Source: Bradyrhizobium valentinum (GTDB taxonomy: Bacteria; Pseudomonadota; Alphaproteobacteria; Rhizobiales; Xanthobacteraceae). Taken from it: 64,000 bases of DNA. The stretch's first letter is position 1, and each line of letters opens with the position of its first letter. The DNA lies in NCBI RefSeq assembly GCF_001440405.1, contig NZ_LLXX01000153.1, positions 68,623 to 132,622 on the forward strand, written 5' to 3'. The position numbers were made by a program, and so were the translations under genes. The notes below the pieces were generated by a model. That model was not told the origin of the DNA. It saw nothing but the letters and a program-made list of their open reading frames with translations, and made no database searches. Shown here piece by piece: positions 38,743 to 48,036 of the stretch.

Positions 38743-39009
38743 GTGAAGCGCAATCGTTTTACGGAAGAGCAGATCATCGCGGTCTTGAAGGAGCACGAGG
38801 CCGGGGTTTCTGTGGCCGATCTGTGCCGGAATCACCGCGTCAGCGACGCCAGCATCTACAAATGGAAGGCCAGGTTCGGCGGGATGGACGTCTCGGAGGC
38901 CAAGCGGCTGAGGGCATTGGAGGATGAGAACACCAAGCTAAAGCGGCTCCTGGCCGACGCCATGCTGGACAACACGGCGCTGAAGGACCTGTTGGGAAAG
39001 AAGTGGTGA
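38743..39009 (+). CDS. IS3-family OrfA (helix-turn-helix)
   Basis: 88 residues from a GTG at 38743 (MKRNRFTEEQIIAVLKEHEA). The HTH (SVADLCRNHRVSDASIYKWK) and a leucine-zipper-like end (RALEDENTKLKRLLADAML) are intact. OrfA binds the element ends and, fused with OrfB by -1 frameshifting, makes the transposase. It overlaps orfB by 7 bases as expected for this family. Confidence 0.85.
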   Translation: MKRNRFTEEQIIAVLKEHEAGVSVADLCRNHRVSDASIYKWKARFGGMDVSEAKRLRALEDENTKLKRLLADAMLDNTALKDLLGKKW

Positions 39010-39928
39010 CGCCCGCGGAGAAGTGGAAGGCTGTCGTCCATCTGCGAGAGGCATTCGGGATGAGCGAACGGCGGGCGTGTAAAGCCATCGGCTACTGCCG
39101 TATGACCATGAGATATCGGACAATCGGGGCCGACGAAGCCGATCTTCGCCAGCGCATAAGGACGATTGCCCAGGAACGCCGCCGCTTCGGCTATCGGCGG
39201 CTGCATGTTCTGCTCAGGCGGGAGGGGTATCTGATCAACCACAAGAAGCTCTTCCGACTCTATCGGGAAGAGAAGCTGACGGTACGCCGCCGCGGCAGTC
39301 GCAAGCGGGCAATCGGGACCAGGGCGCCGATGCTGGTCCCGATGACGCCGAACGCCCGCTGGTCGCTCGACTTTGTGTCGGACCAACTCACCGACGGCGG
39401 CCGCTTCCGCATCCTGGCCGTCGTGGATGATTGTACCCGCGAGTGTCTGGCGCTGGTGGCCGATACCTCGCTCTCTGGCATCCGCGTGGCGCGGGAACTT
39501 GACCGGCTGATGATCGAGCGCGGCAAGCCCAGGATGGTGGTCAGTGACAACGGCAGCGAACTCACCAGCAAAGCCATTCTCGCATGGGCCGACCAGAGCC
39601 GCGTCGCATGGCATTCGCGCCGGGCAAACCCATGCAGAACGCCTTCATCGAGAGCTTCAACGGTCGGTTGCGGGATGAGTTGTTGAACGAGACCCTGTTC
39701 ACGTCACTGGTCCAAGCCCGCGTCGCACTCGGATGTTGGCGAGCCGATTACAACAACACACGACCGCACTCGCGGCTCGGATGGAAGACCCCGTCCGAGT
39801 TCGCCTTCACCTGCCATCCGCGCCGGGATCTGGCGCTGCGCTATGCCGAAGGCTCCGCGCCAGCTCCCGTCGCTCCCACCGCCGGACCGGGCAAATCCAA
39901 TAGCCAGAGCGAACTCAGGATTGGATAA
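39003..39928 (+). pseudogene. IS3-family OrfB transposase with a 4-bp deletion
   Basis: The first frame (from 39003) has the DDE catalytic parts DFVSDQLTDGGRFRILAVVD and [12 protein letters not shown]. At about 39,613 the family pattern [16 protein letters not shown] is broken: four bases are missing after WH, and the rest ([20 protein letters not shown]) continues in the frame ending at 39928. The last catalytic Glu is thus out of frame, so the element is probably immobile unless complemented. Confidence 0.8.
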
Positions 39929-39946
39929 AAATTGGGGGCAAGGTCA

Positions 39947-40185
39947 GCTGATCGCCCAGCAGAAGCTTAGGATCGCCAAGCTCCAGCGCCAGATCTACGG
40001 CCATCGATCGGAGCGATCATCACGGCTGATCGACCCAGTTGGCGCGCTGACCTTCGAAGAGCTGGAAATTGGCGCCACTGAAGACGAGCTGTCTGCGGAG
40101 CAGGCTGTAGCCAAGACGACGAGTTTGCGCGGATTTTACGCGAAAGGCGTCCCGAACGCCAGACCGTCGCCAGTTTTTCTTCAGT
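39947..40185 (+). mobile_element. IS66-family TnpC N-terminal fragment
   Basis: LIAQQKLRIAKLQRQIYGHR, then SERSSRL and EELEIGATEDELSAEQAVAK is the conserved coiled start of IS66 transposases. It begins at the right end of the IS3 copy and fades after about 40,185. No catalytic part is present. Confidence 0.7.
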
Positions 40186-40258
40186 GGACCCCACTGACGC
40201 TGCAGCTTCGAGAGACGTCGATGGGCTTCCATCGACGCATTATGAGTCTTCCGAGACT

Positions 40259-40285
40259 CGTCAGTTTATGGACAGCTAAGTCTTA
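40259..40285 (+). promoter_or_regulatory. tts box (TtsI-binding site)
   Basis: CGTCAGTTTATGGACAGCTA fits the tts box pattern GTCAG-T-T...AGCTA found upstream of rhizobial type III secretion genes. It lies about 320 bp upstream of the effector start on the same strand, a usual distance. It predicts flavonoid/NodD/TtsI-dependent expression. Confidence 0.65.
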
Positions 40286-40581
40286 TAGCATTGAGATACT
40301 GTCTATCTGGACTGAGAAGTCCGGCTTGATCTGCTGCAGAGGAGAAGGGGATGTATTGCTTTAACGAAACAACCCTAAACCCTTTCGTTAACCGTAGAAT
40401 CCGTCCGGACGTACCGGTCTTGCTGCAACTGCCCTGTGGGCGAATGGCGCAGCGTGTTAACCGCGCTCCGTGATCGCCTGCTTCGTCGGTCGGTGATCAC
40501 CATCCATGGTGAGAGCTACCGACTTCGAGAAGCACCGCTCCGGCGCATTCCCTTCACTTGGCTACCGAAGAGACGGCATCG

Positions 40582-42354
40582 ATGAATGCAGAACGGGCCC
40601 AGCTTGCCGCTGGCACTCCTTCCGAGACTTCCGAATCCGAAACCTCCGAACCAGGGTCCCCGGCCGCGGCGCAGTGGGTCGAAGCCTTGACGGAGGCGGA
40701 GGCGTCCGCCGCCGACCCCGCCTCGTCGCAGGACCAGGTCCTGGTGGGCCGGGCTGCCGAAGAGGGGCAGGGCGAAGACGAGGATCGGCAAGAGGCAGTA
40801 AGTCGAACGAGGGCTTGGCGGGATGCAGGCGATGTCGATGAGCCGCTGGATCTGTCGTCCCTGTCCCTGACCGCCTTGTCCGCTCCCCTCCCGCCCGAGC
40901 TCCGGCGCCTGAACGTCGACAACAATCAGCTGACCAGCCTGCCCGACCTTCCAGCCGATCTCCAGCGGCTGTACGCCAGCAACAATCGGCTGACCAGCTT
41001 GCCCGACCTTCCAGCCGGGCTCCGGCGGCTCTACGCCATCAGCAACGGGCTGACCAGCCTGCCCGCAGACCTGCCGCCCGGGCTCCGGCGCCTGAACGTC
41101 GACAACAATCAGCTGACCAGTCTGCCCGACCTTCCAGCCGGGCTCCAGCGCCTGAACGTCGACTACAATCAGCTGACCAATCTGCCCGAGCCCCTCCCGG
41201 CCGAGCTCGAATGGCTCAGCGTTACCCACAACCAGCTGACGAGCCTGCCCGAGATGGTCCCCGCCGAGCTCCTATGGCTCGGCGCCAGCAACAACCAGCT
41301 GACCAGCGTGCCAGAGACCCTGCTGACGCAGCTGGGCCGTGAGTCCAGCGTTGATCTGGATAATAATCCGCTGCCCGAGGAGGTACTGACCAACCTGGCG
41401 ACAGCCATGCATGCCGGGGACTATGCCGGCCCGCAGATCTTTTTGTCTATGGCCGAGGAAGCGGTGGAAGTCGAGCCGCGGCCTCTGCACGAGGTTGTCG
41501 CGCACTGGCTCGAGGGCGATACTGGGACGGTGGCCGCCTGGCAGCGCTTCGCCGAAGAGCCAGGTGCCCAGGACTACGCACGCTTCCTCGACAGGCTCCG
41601 TGGCACGGTGAACTATGGCAACGAGGCGTTCCGGCAGGCGGTGGCCGAGGATGTGCGGCAAGCGGCGGCCAGGCCGCGATTGCGCGAGCACTATTTCGAG
41701 CAGGCTTTAGGAGCGAGCGACAGCTGTGAGGATCGCATCACTTTGGCCTGGAACGGCATGCAGACCGCACGCCTGAACGCTGATGTCGAGGACGGAGCCT
41801 ATGACGGGCGGCTCGACGAATTGCTCCAACACGGCCGTGTGATGTTCCGCTTGGAGGCGCTGGACGGGATCGCGCGCGAGACGGTCAACTCGCTCCGCCG
41901 TGCCGACCCGGACGCCGACATCGACGACATCGAGGTCTATCTTGCCTACCAGACCCAGCTGCGCGACCCCCTGGAGCTGCGGCACGTCGCCCCAGACATG
42001 CGCTTCTTGAACATCTCTCACGTGACAGAAGACGACGTTGCCATGGCCGCGACATCGGTGCGGGACCAGGAGGCGACGGGATTCGCGGACTATCTGGCAA
42101 GGCGCTGGCAACCTTGGGAGAGCGTGGTGAGACGCATCGCCCCCGGTGACCATGCAGTGATGCAGGAGCGGCTCATCGATGCGATGGGAGAGGAGTTCGA
42201 CAGCCGCCTGAATAGACGGCTCGCCGAGGATGGCTTGACAGACGATGCCGATGCCGAGCGGGTGCTCGGAGCCGAGATCCGCAACGAGATCGCCCGCGAG
42301 ATCAAGAGCGCGGTAATGCACAAGGTGCTCGCGGATCGCGGCCTCGAGCTGTGA
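40582..42354 (+). CDS. nopM: Type III effector, NopM/IpaH-type LRR E3 ubiquitin ligase
   Basis: 590 residues from the ATG at 40582; a TTG at 40558 adds eight residues and is less likely. A Ser/Glu-rich secretion-type N-terminus is followed by about seven ~20-residue leucine-rich repeats of the LPX type. A C-terminal NEL domain (from about residue 270) holds the catalytic motif SCEDRITLAWN with Cys382. NEL proteins are injected into host cells and ubiquitinate host proteins; NopM of NGR234 is the rhizobial model. The tts box upstream supports delivery by the type III system, whose apparatus is not in this window. Intact frame. Confidence 0.88.
   Translation: MNAERAQLAAGTPSETSESETSEPGSPAAAQWVEALTEAEASAADPASSQDQVLVGRAAEEGQGEDEDRQEAVSRTRAWRDAGDVDEPLDLSSLSLTALSAPLPPELRRLNVDNNQLTSLPDLPADLQRLYASNNRLTSLPDLPAGLRRLYAISNGLTSLPADLPPGLRRLNVDNNQLTSLPDLPAGLQRLNVDYNQLTNLPEPLPAELEWLSVTHNQLTSLPEMVPAELLWLGASNNQLTSVPETLLTQLGRESSVDLDNNPLPEEVLTNLATAMHAGDYAGPQIFLSMAEEAVEVEPRPLHEVVAHWLEGDTGTVAAWQRFAEEPGAQDYARFLDRLRGTVNYGNEAFRQAVAEDVRQAAARPRLREHYFEQALGASDSCEDRITLAWNGMQTARLNADVEDGAYDGRLDELLQHGRVMFRLEALDGIARETVNSLRRADPDADIDDIEVYLAYQTQLRDPLELRHVAPDMRFLNISHVTEDDVAMAATSVRDQEATGFADYLARRWQPWESVVRRIAPGDHAVMQERLIDAMGEEFDSRLNRRLAEDGLTDDADAERVLGAEIRNEIAREIKSAVMHKVLADRGLEL
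40846..41330 (+). repeat. Leucine-rich repeat coding array (~60-bp units)
   Basis: About seven imperfect 60-63-bp units encode repeats such as LRRLNVDNNQLTSLPDLPAD and LEWLSVTHNQLTSLPEMVPA. The first four and the fifth share long runs at DNA level (CTGACCAG, CTTCCAGCCG), so unit number may vary by recombination between strains. Confidence 0.75.
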
Positions 42355-42920
42355 AGCGGCCGTTCATGCGAGGGCTGTCAATCGCTGTTTCGGCCGTCGT
42401 CGCGGTCGATTGCGCGATCGAGATGAGAAACTATGCCTGCCTGGCAGCTCCGCCGCCGCAGCAGCAAGCCGAGCTAGCCGACCGCGAGCCCCAATATCGC
42501 CACGCTCAATGAAGACTGCGATGGCAATAGGCCGCCGAGAAACGCCTGCAGGGGAGAGCTTGCTGCCACCTGTCGTGAGACCCAGTTCGATCACGAAATG
42601 ATGAATTGGAATGACGTGGCCGGTAGAGGAGGGGCGGATTGCTCAACAGCAATACCTCATTCCAGCGCATCGAACGGTGTGAGAGCGAACTAAGCGAATT
42701 CGCCGGCGGTTCTGATATGCGCAGCAATTTAGCTGACGGACCTTGCCCGACCGCATTGACAATATTTTTCGATAAACCAGCGCGCATTAGGGCCATGGAG
42801 CAAGAGCGGAGCCAAATGGGGGGTGCCGCGCACGTTATGCGAGACTCGAAAATCGGCTTGTGCTTCAGCGTTTGCTACTGTCCGAAAGCAAACGCGCATG
42901 ATGTGTGGAACCCGACAAGC
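42355..42920. other. Intergenic stretch between effector and fixR
   Basis: Short frames only, none with family features. The fixR regulatory elements begin at 42,921 and are listed separately. Confidence 0.5.
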
Positions 42921-42936
42921 TGTTGCGAACGCGACA
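42921..42936 (+). promoter_or_regulatory. Upstream activator site of fixR (TGT-N10-ACA)
   Basis: TGTTGCGAACGCGACA, a perfect TGT-N10-ACA. It is centred about 50 bp upstream of the -24 element, matching the known upstream activating region (around -68) of B. japonicum fixR, where RegR acts. The same 16 bases recur at 57,295-57,310. Confidence 0.75.
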
Positions 42937-42976
42937 TTGGGCCGCAAAAACGTCCGAGCGTTCCTCTGCATCGCAC

Positions 42977-42992
42977 TGGCCCAAATCCTGCA
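42977..42992 (+). promoter_or_regulatory. Sigma-54 (-24/-12) promoter of fixR-nifA
   Basis: TGGCCCAAATCCTGCA: GG and GC separated by exactly 10 bases, as RpoN requires. It lies 40 bp before the fixR start. With the upstream site it would give NifA/RegR-controlled autoactivation of fixR-nifA. Confidence 0.75.
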
Positions 42993-43031
42993 CCGCGTTC
43001 ACGGTCGAGGGCAAGAGAATGGGAGTCGCGT

Positions 43032-43868
43032 TTGAGTCTCGATCTAAGAAATGACGAAGCGGTCGCCGGTCCACCGTCCGCGACCGACGTGGGCTGTCCG
43101 TTTCACACCGATAGAGTCCGCATCCAGCAGGGAGAACAGAAGACGTTGGTGCTAACCGGCGCGTCGCGCGGCATTGGTCACGCCACCGGAAAGCTGTTTT
43201 CGGAAGCGGGCTGGCGCATCATTTCTTGCGCGCGCCAACCGTTCGATGGCGGGCGCTGCCCGTGGGAGTCAGGGGCCGACAACCATGTCCAAGTCGACCT
43301 CAGCAACCATCGGATGCTGGCGCGCGCCATCGCCGAGGTCAAGGAGCGCCTCGCGGGCGCGCCATTGCACGCATTGATCAACAATGCCGGCATTTCACCG
43401 AACACGCCGAATGGCGCACGACTGACGGCGTTGACGACGTCAGTCGAGACCTGGATGAGGGTGTTCCACCTCAATCTGGTGGCGCCGATCCTGCTCGCGC
43501 AAGGCCTGTTTGACGAGCTGAAAGCAGCGACCGGATCAATTGTCAACGTGACCTCAATCGCAGGCTCGCGGGTGCACCCGTTTGCCGGCTCTGCCTATGC
43601 GACATCGAAAGCTGCGCTCGCGTGTCTCACGCGCGAGATGGCGCACGACTATGCACCGCATGGCATTCGCGTGAATGCGATCGCCCCCGGCGAGATCAAG
43701 ACAGACATTTTGTCGCCGAACACGGAAGCGCGCCTTGTACCAAATATTCCGCTGCGCCGAGTGGGCACACCCGAAGAAGTCGCGAAGGTCATCTTCTTCC
43801 TTTGCTCGGATGCGGCAAGTTATGTCACAGGCACCGAGGTGCCGATCAATGGTGGCCAACACCTGTGA
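43032..43868 (+). CDS. fixR: FixR, short-chain dehydrogenase/reductase
   Basis: 278 residues from a TTG at 43032 (SLDLRNDEAVAG after the start), preceded by GGGAG at a good distance and 40 bp downstream of the sigma-54 promoter; the long upstream frame would run through the promoter and is rejected. The Rossmann motif LTGASRGIGHATG, NNAG and the catalytic YATSK are all present. FixR is co-transcribed with nifA in Bradyrhizobium; its substrate is not known and it is dispensable for fixation in published work. Intact. Confidence 0.9.
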   Translation: MSLDLRNDEAVAGPPSATDVGCPFHTDRVRIQQGEQKTLVLTGASRGIGHATGKLFSEAGWRIISCARQPFDGGRCPWESGADNHVQVDLSNHRMLARAIAEVKERLAGAPLHALINNAGISPNTPNGARLTALTTSVETWMRVFHLNLVAPILLAQGLFDELKAATGSIVNVTSIAGSRVHPFAGSAYATSKAALACLTREMAHDYAPHGIRVNAIAPGEIKTDILSPNTEARLVPNIPLRRVGTPEEVAKVIFFLCSDAASYVTGTEVPINGGQHL

Positions 43869-44098
43869 TAGACTGCACCTGCAACAAATAAATCGCAGCT
43901 GATTTGATCTACATCAATGGAATTCGTGTTCCCACGGAATGCGAGCGACAAGTGCGGAAGAGCAGAGAACAATAAGCAAGTCAAGGCACTGTAAGTTTAC
44001 CGTCATGTCGCGCTCAACGCGCTGTAAGTTTTACCATCGTGCCATAATAGAAGGTATCTTTTGCGTCATCCTAAAATGGCGGCGAGATCGAGGATGAC

Positions 44099-45922
44099 AT
44101 GCAACACAATATTCGTAAATCCGAACAGGAGGACAGGGAGGATGGTCATAACAACGGAGACGTCGTCATGCTGCATATCCCTTCCGTACGCGAAAGGCCT
44201 AACTCAAACTCCGAGACGGACGACGCGGTCCCTGATGTGCCGTTGTACGAGAGCGCGATTATCGGGATCTTCGAAATATCGAAAGTACTCACCGCCCCCT
44301 GCCGGCTGGAAGTCACGCTGGCCAACGTCGTCGATCTTCTGCAATCGTTTGTGCAGATGCGGCACGGCATCGTCTCTCTGTTCCACGATGATGGCGTGCC
44401 GGATATTGCCGTGGGCGCCGGCTGGAGCGAAGGCAGCGACGAGCGCTACCGGATGCGCCTGCCGCAGAAGGCAATCGACGAGATCGTGGCGTCGGACAAG
44501 CCGCTCGTCGCCGAAAACGTAGCAGTGCATCCGGCCTTTAGTGCTGCGGACAAGGAGGTGCTCGGGGCCTCCGACGACATGCGAGTGTCGTTCATCGGCG
44601 TTCCCATTCGCATCGATGCGAATGTCGTGGGCACGCTGACGATCGACCGCATCCTGGACAACGCGTCGAGCGTTCGGCTCGATTACGACGTGCGGCTGCT
44701 CACAATGATTGCCAACCTAGTGGGGCAGACAGTGAAGCTGCATCGCCTGTTCGCGTGTGACCGCGAGCGATTGATAGGGGAGAAGGACCGGCTGCAAAAG
44801 GAATTGTCCGAGCTCAAGCAGCCTGCGCGGGAGCGCAAGAAGGTTCATGTCGAGGGGATTATTGGCGACAGCCCGGCGTTGCGCAAGCTGCTCGAGAAGA
44901 TCGCGGTCGTAGCCAAATCAAATAGCACGATGCTGTTGCGCGGCGAGTCCGGTACCGGAAAGGAGCTGGTCGCCAAGGCCATTCACGAGCAGTCGGCGCG
45001 CGCCAAGCGGCCCTTCATAAAACTCAATTGCGCGGCGCTGACTGAGACGGTACTGGAATCCGAATTGTTCGGTCATGAGAAGGGTGCCTTTACCGGCGCG
45101 TTCAGTACGCGCAAGGGTCGCTTCGAGCTCGCCGACAAGGGGACGCTATTTCTGGACGAGATCGGCGAGATCTCGGCCTCGTTCCAGGCAAAGCTACTGC
45201 GCGTGCTGCAGGAGCAGGAATTCGAGCGCGTCGGCGGCAACCAGACCATTAAGGTCGATGTTCGCGTGATTGCCGCGACGAATAAGAACCTGGAAGAGGC
45301 GGTGGCAAGGAACGAGTTCCGCGCCGACCTCTATTATCGCATCAACGTGGTTCCCTTGCTGCTGCCGCCGTTGCGCGAAAGGCGCGGTGATATCCCGCTC
45401 CTCGCCACCAAGTTTCTCAGGAATTTCAACAGCGAAAACGGCCGTACGCTCACCTTCGATACGAGTGCGATTGAAGTACTGATGAACTGCGGTTTTCCCG
45501 GAAATGTCCGCGAGCTTGAGAATTGCGTGCAGCGGACCGCGACTCTGGCACCGGGGCCATCGATCGTGAGAGACGACTTTGCCTGCTGCCACGGCCAGTG
45601 CCTTTCCGCGATGCTGTGGAAGAGCGGATCGGACGAGATAGCGCTGCAGCCGCGGCCGATCGTACCAGTGCCCGCCAAGCCGGCCACATCGCCGGCCGAG
45701 GCTGCTACATCGCTCCCGCCTTTCGGCAGCGAGCTGGCTCCGCTAGCGCCAGTCGGCGCAGCCCTCGTAGGTGGTGCTAAGATGACAGATCGCGAGCGTG
45801 TCATCGCGGCCATGGAAAGATCCGGCTGGGTGCAGGCAAAGGCGGCGCGCCTGCTTGGACTTACGCCGCGCCAGATTGGCTACGCCCTGAGGAAATATGG
45901 CATCGAGATCAAGCGCTTGTGA
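44099..45922 (+). CDS. nifA: NifA, RpoN-dependent master activator of nitrogen fixation
   Basis: 607 residues from the ATG at 44099; internal Met codons follow soon after. N-terminal GAF domain, then AAA+ domain with LRGESGTGKELVAKAI, the sigma-54 contact loop GAFTGA and LFLDEIGEI. The interdomain linker has the rhizobial cysteines (DDFACCHGQC, Cys496, 497 and 501) that make NifA oxygen-sensitive. The C-terminal HTH is AAMERSGWVQAKAARLLGLT. It drives nif and fix genes in bacteroids by binding TGT-N10-ACA sites. It is transcribed from the fixR promoter, 230 bp downstream of fixR. Confidence 0.96.
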   Translation: MQHNIRKSEQEDREDGHNNGDVVMLHIPSVRERPNSNSETDDAVPDVPLYESAIIGIFEISKVLTAPCRLEVTLANVVDLLQSFVQMRHGIVSLFHDDGVPDIAVGAGWSEGSDERYRMRLPQKAIDEIVASDKPLVAENVAVHPAFSAADKEVLGASDDMRVSFIGVPIRIDANVVGTLTIDRILDNASSVRLDYDVRLLTMIANLVGQTVKLHRLFACDRERLIGEKDRLQKELSELKQPARERKKVHVEGIIGDSPALRKLLEKIAVVAKSNSTMLLRGESGTGKELVAKAIHEQSARAKRPFIKLNCAALTETVLESELFGHEKGAFTGAFSTRKGRFELADKGTLFLDEIGEISASFQAKLLRVLQEQEFERVGGNQTIKVDVRVIAATNKNLEEAVARNEFRADLYYRINVVPLLLPPLRERRGDIPLLATKFLRNFNSENGRTLTFDTSAIEVLMNCGFPGNVRELENCVQRTATLAPGPSIVRDDFACCHGQCLSAMLWKSGSDEIALQPRPIVPVPAKPATSPAEAATSLPPFGSELAPLAPVGAALVGGAKMTDRERVIAAMERSGWVQAKAARLLGLTPRQIGYALRKYGIEIKRL

Positions 45923-46522
45923 AAGGAGTGTCGGACTTGGGGTATGTCGGGGCCGTGACCATCGCCGTTGGGGCGAATAGCTGGAGAAACAGACATAGAG
46001 GCTTGGTTGGTTTGGCGCGGACTTGGACCCGATCACGATCGGATGCGACCCCCGCGTCGGCCCGATTTTGTCATCCTCGAGATCAGCCCGCGCGACCACC
46101 GGCGGTCCCATGCCCGCAACGGTCGTGCGAACGCGGCGCTGTCATCGCGAATTCGTTGGCCGTGTCGCCATCGACCATTAGCTCACGCCGGATATAGTCA
46201 GCGAGACCATCGGGTGTTCGACCTCGTTCAATTTGCCCGGCGTCATATGCAGCGACCGCTGCGCGATGCGGCCTGCGCGCGAAGGGACCGCCGTGTGCCA
46301 GCCGGTCGCAGGCGCCGCAAGCTTATTGCGGCGCTGGTCTTGCCCCTGGCGATGCGAAGCATCGTCCAGTGCAAGTCGGCTCAGGACTTACGCTCTCTCG
46401 TGAGCGCAGCGGCCGCTGCGGAGACTCGGGATCCGTATGGATCGACTCGAGCAAAGCGCATCCCGTTTTGAGCCGCTCTCCTTGATCCAGATCAACGACA
46501 AATCACGCCGCGCGAACCGGGC
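45923..46522. other. Intergenic stretch between nifA and fixA
   Basis: About 600 bases without a supportable gene; only short frames with no motif. It holds the fixA control elements at its right end. Confidence 0.5.
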
Positions 46523-46647
46523 TGTCGTAGTCACGACGAATGTCGCAATTCCGCCGGCGAACGTCAGGCTACAGTGACATGACGCTTCCCAAAGGCCATT
46601 ATATTGCTGCCTGATTTTGAAATTCGCGCAATGGTACGACACTTGCT
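46523..46647 (+). promoter_or_regulatory. fixA NifA/sigma-54 promoter region
   Basis: TGGTACGACACTTGCT at 46632-46647 has GG and GC spaced by 10 bases (-24/-12). About 95 bp upstream, TGTCGTAGTCACGACG at 46523 is a NifA-type site with one mismatch in the last triplet. It lies 38 bp before the fixA start. Confidence 0.7.
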
Positions 46648-46685
46648 GTTCTCTTCGCCAGCCGTTGCAACGTCTGGAGAAGCAC

Positions 46686-47528
46686 ATGCACAACGTCGTC
46701 TGCATCAAGCAGGTTCCCGACTCCGCGCAGATCCGCGTGCACCCCGTGACCAACACGATCATGCGTCAGGGCGTGCCGACCATCATTAATCCATACGACC
46801 TCTTCGCGCTCGAGGCCGCGTTGGAGCTGCGCGATAAGTTCGGCGGCGAGATCACCGTCCTTACAATGGGGCCGTCATCAGCCGAGGACTCATTACGCAA
46901 AGCGCTGACCTTTGGCGCCGATCGCGCCGTACTGCTCACCGACCGCTGCTTTGCGGGCGCCGATACGCTGGCAACGACTTACGCGCTGGCGACCGCCATC
47001 CGCAAAATCGGCAAGGAATATGGCCCGCCGGACCTCATCTTCACCGGTAAGCAGACCATCGACGGCGACACCGCGCAGGTTGGGCCCGGCGTCGCGAAGC
47101 GGCTCGGTGTGCTGCAGCTTACCTACGTCGCAAAGATCAGGGCCCTGGATCTCACCGCCCGCACAATTGAAACGGAACGGCGCTCCGAAGGTGGCGTTCA
47201 GGTCCTTCGCACCAGGCTGCCGTGTCTCATCACCATGCTGGAGGCAACCAACCAGATTCGCCGCGGCGCCATGGCCGATGCATTGCGTGCCGCCCGGACG
47301 CCGATCGTGAAATGGAGTGCGCAGGAGGCCGGTGTCGAGGACATCTCCAAATGCGGTCTCAAGGGCTCGCCGACCATCGTCAAGCGTGTCTTCGCGCCGT
47401 CCGCGCGCGCTGAGAAGGCGGTGCTGGTAGAGGCCGCCGAGCAGCCGGCGCAAGCATTGATCGACGCCATCTTCAAGCACCAGCCCAAGCTTGAAACCGA
47501 CCTTGCGGCGCTAGCCCGCGATGCCTGA
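46686..47528 (+). CDS. fixA: FixA, electron transfer flavoprotein beta-like subunit
   Basis: 280 residues from the ATG at 46686 (MHNVVCIKQVPDSAQIRVHP). Family features include INPYDLFALEAALELRD, VLTMGPSSAEDSLRKAL and FTGKQTIDGDTAQVGPG. FixA and FixB form an electron-bifurcating ETF that, with FixC and FixX, supplies low-potential electrons to nitrogenase. The gene is intact and NifA/RpoN-controlled, and follows nifA as in Bradyrhizobium. Its natural partner fixB immediately downstream is broken, so FixA must pair with a FixB encoded elsewhere. Confidence 0.95.
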   Translation: MHNVVCIKQVPDSAQIRVHPVTNTIMRQGVPTIINPYDLFALEAALELRDKFGGEITVLTMGPSSAEDSLRKALTFGADRAVLLTDRCFAGADTLATTYALATAIRKIGKEYGPPDLIFTGKQTIDGDTAQVGPGVAKRLGVLQLTYVAKIRALDLTARTIETERRSEGGVQVLRTRLPCLITMLEATNQIRRGAMADALRAARTPIVKWSAQEAGVEDISKCGLKGSPTIVKRVFAPSARAEKAVLVEAAEQPAQALIDAIFKHQPKLETDLAALARDA

Positions 47529-47544
47529 TCTGAAGGGTCTTGGC

Positions 47545-47984
47545 GATGAGCGACGTGATAAGAGCTCCCGCGTTGCCTGCGCAACGGCGCGCCGCCAAGA
47601 AGGCGCTGCCGGGGCATTCAACGCTGACAAGCATGTCTGGTCTTCATCGAACAGGAGCGCGGGGAGGTGCATCCAATCTCCTGGAAGCTGATGGGGGAGA
47701 GCAGCAAGCTTGCCGAAAAACTGGAGGTTGTTCTCGCGGCGGTCGAGATCGGTCCGGAGGGCGAGGCGACACGCAGCGCCGCGGTCGAATTCTTCTCCTA
47801 CGCCGAGGACCTTGTCCATCTCGTCGCCGACAACATGCTCGCAGATTACCGTAACCAGTCCTACAGCATGGCGTTGGCCGATCTTGTCAACACCCACAAG
47901 CCGGAGATCCTGCTGTTGGGAGCCACGATCTTGGGCCTTGATCTCGCCGCCTCCGGCGGTCGCCGCATTCACGCGACCGCGTAG
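47545..47984 (+). pseudogene. fixB: fixB (ETF alpha-like), frameshifted and lacking the C-terminal FAD domain
   Basis: The start (ATGAGCGACGTG, 47545) leads to DKHVW, then one base is missing near 47,640 (family KHVWVFIEQERG). Translation continues in the frame [20 protein letters not shown] to [20 protein letters not shown] and stops at 47984 after an altered end. A normal FixB is about 365 residues; here only ~140 are represented, and the C-terminal FAD-binding half is deleted. This copy cannot make a working FixB. Confidence 0.85.
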
Positions 47985-48036
47985 CAGGCGAGCGTACATT
48001 TTGAGAACATGCGCCACTGAACAAAGGAGAGGCCCC

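Larger units (their letters stand above)
38680..39946 (+). mobile_element. IS3-family element with ~43-bp inverted repeats
   Basis: Left end TGACCTTGCCC at 38680 and right end GGGCAAGGTCA at 39946 begin imperfect 43-bp inverted repeats (38680-38722 and 39904-39946). Inside lie orfA and a frame-disrupted orfB. No target duplication is visible in the flanking bases. It sits between the sulfotransferase remnant and an IS66 fragment. Confidence 0.8.

Noticed and set aside
40846-41330. CRISPR-like repeat array
   Set aside because: The ~60-bp periodicity encodes leucine-rich repeats in frame, with no spacers. No CRISPR array was seen anywhere.
41707-42321. 204-residue minus frame across the effector gene
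   Set aside because: It is antisense to the NEL domain, which has clear family motifs; high GC produces long shadow frames.
42906-42936. Second NifA site in the fixR region (TGTGGAACCCGACA)
   Set aside because: The spacing between TGT and ACA is 8, not 10.
42639-43031. N-terminal extension of fixR to 42639
   Set aside because: The extension spans the upstream activator site and the -24/-12 promoter, and is unlike the SDR family. The TTG at 43032 has a ribosome site.
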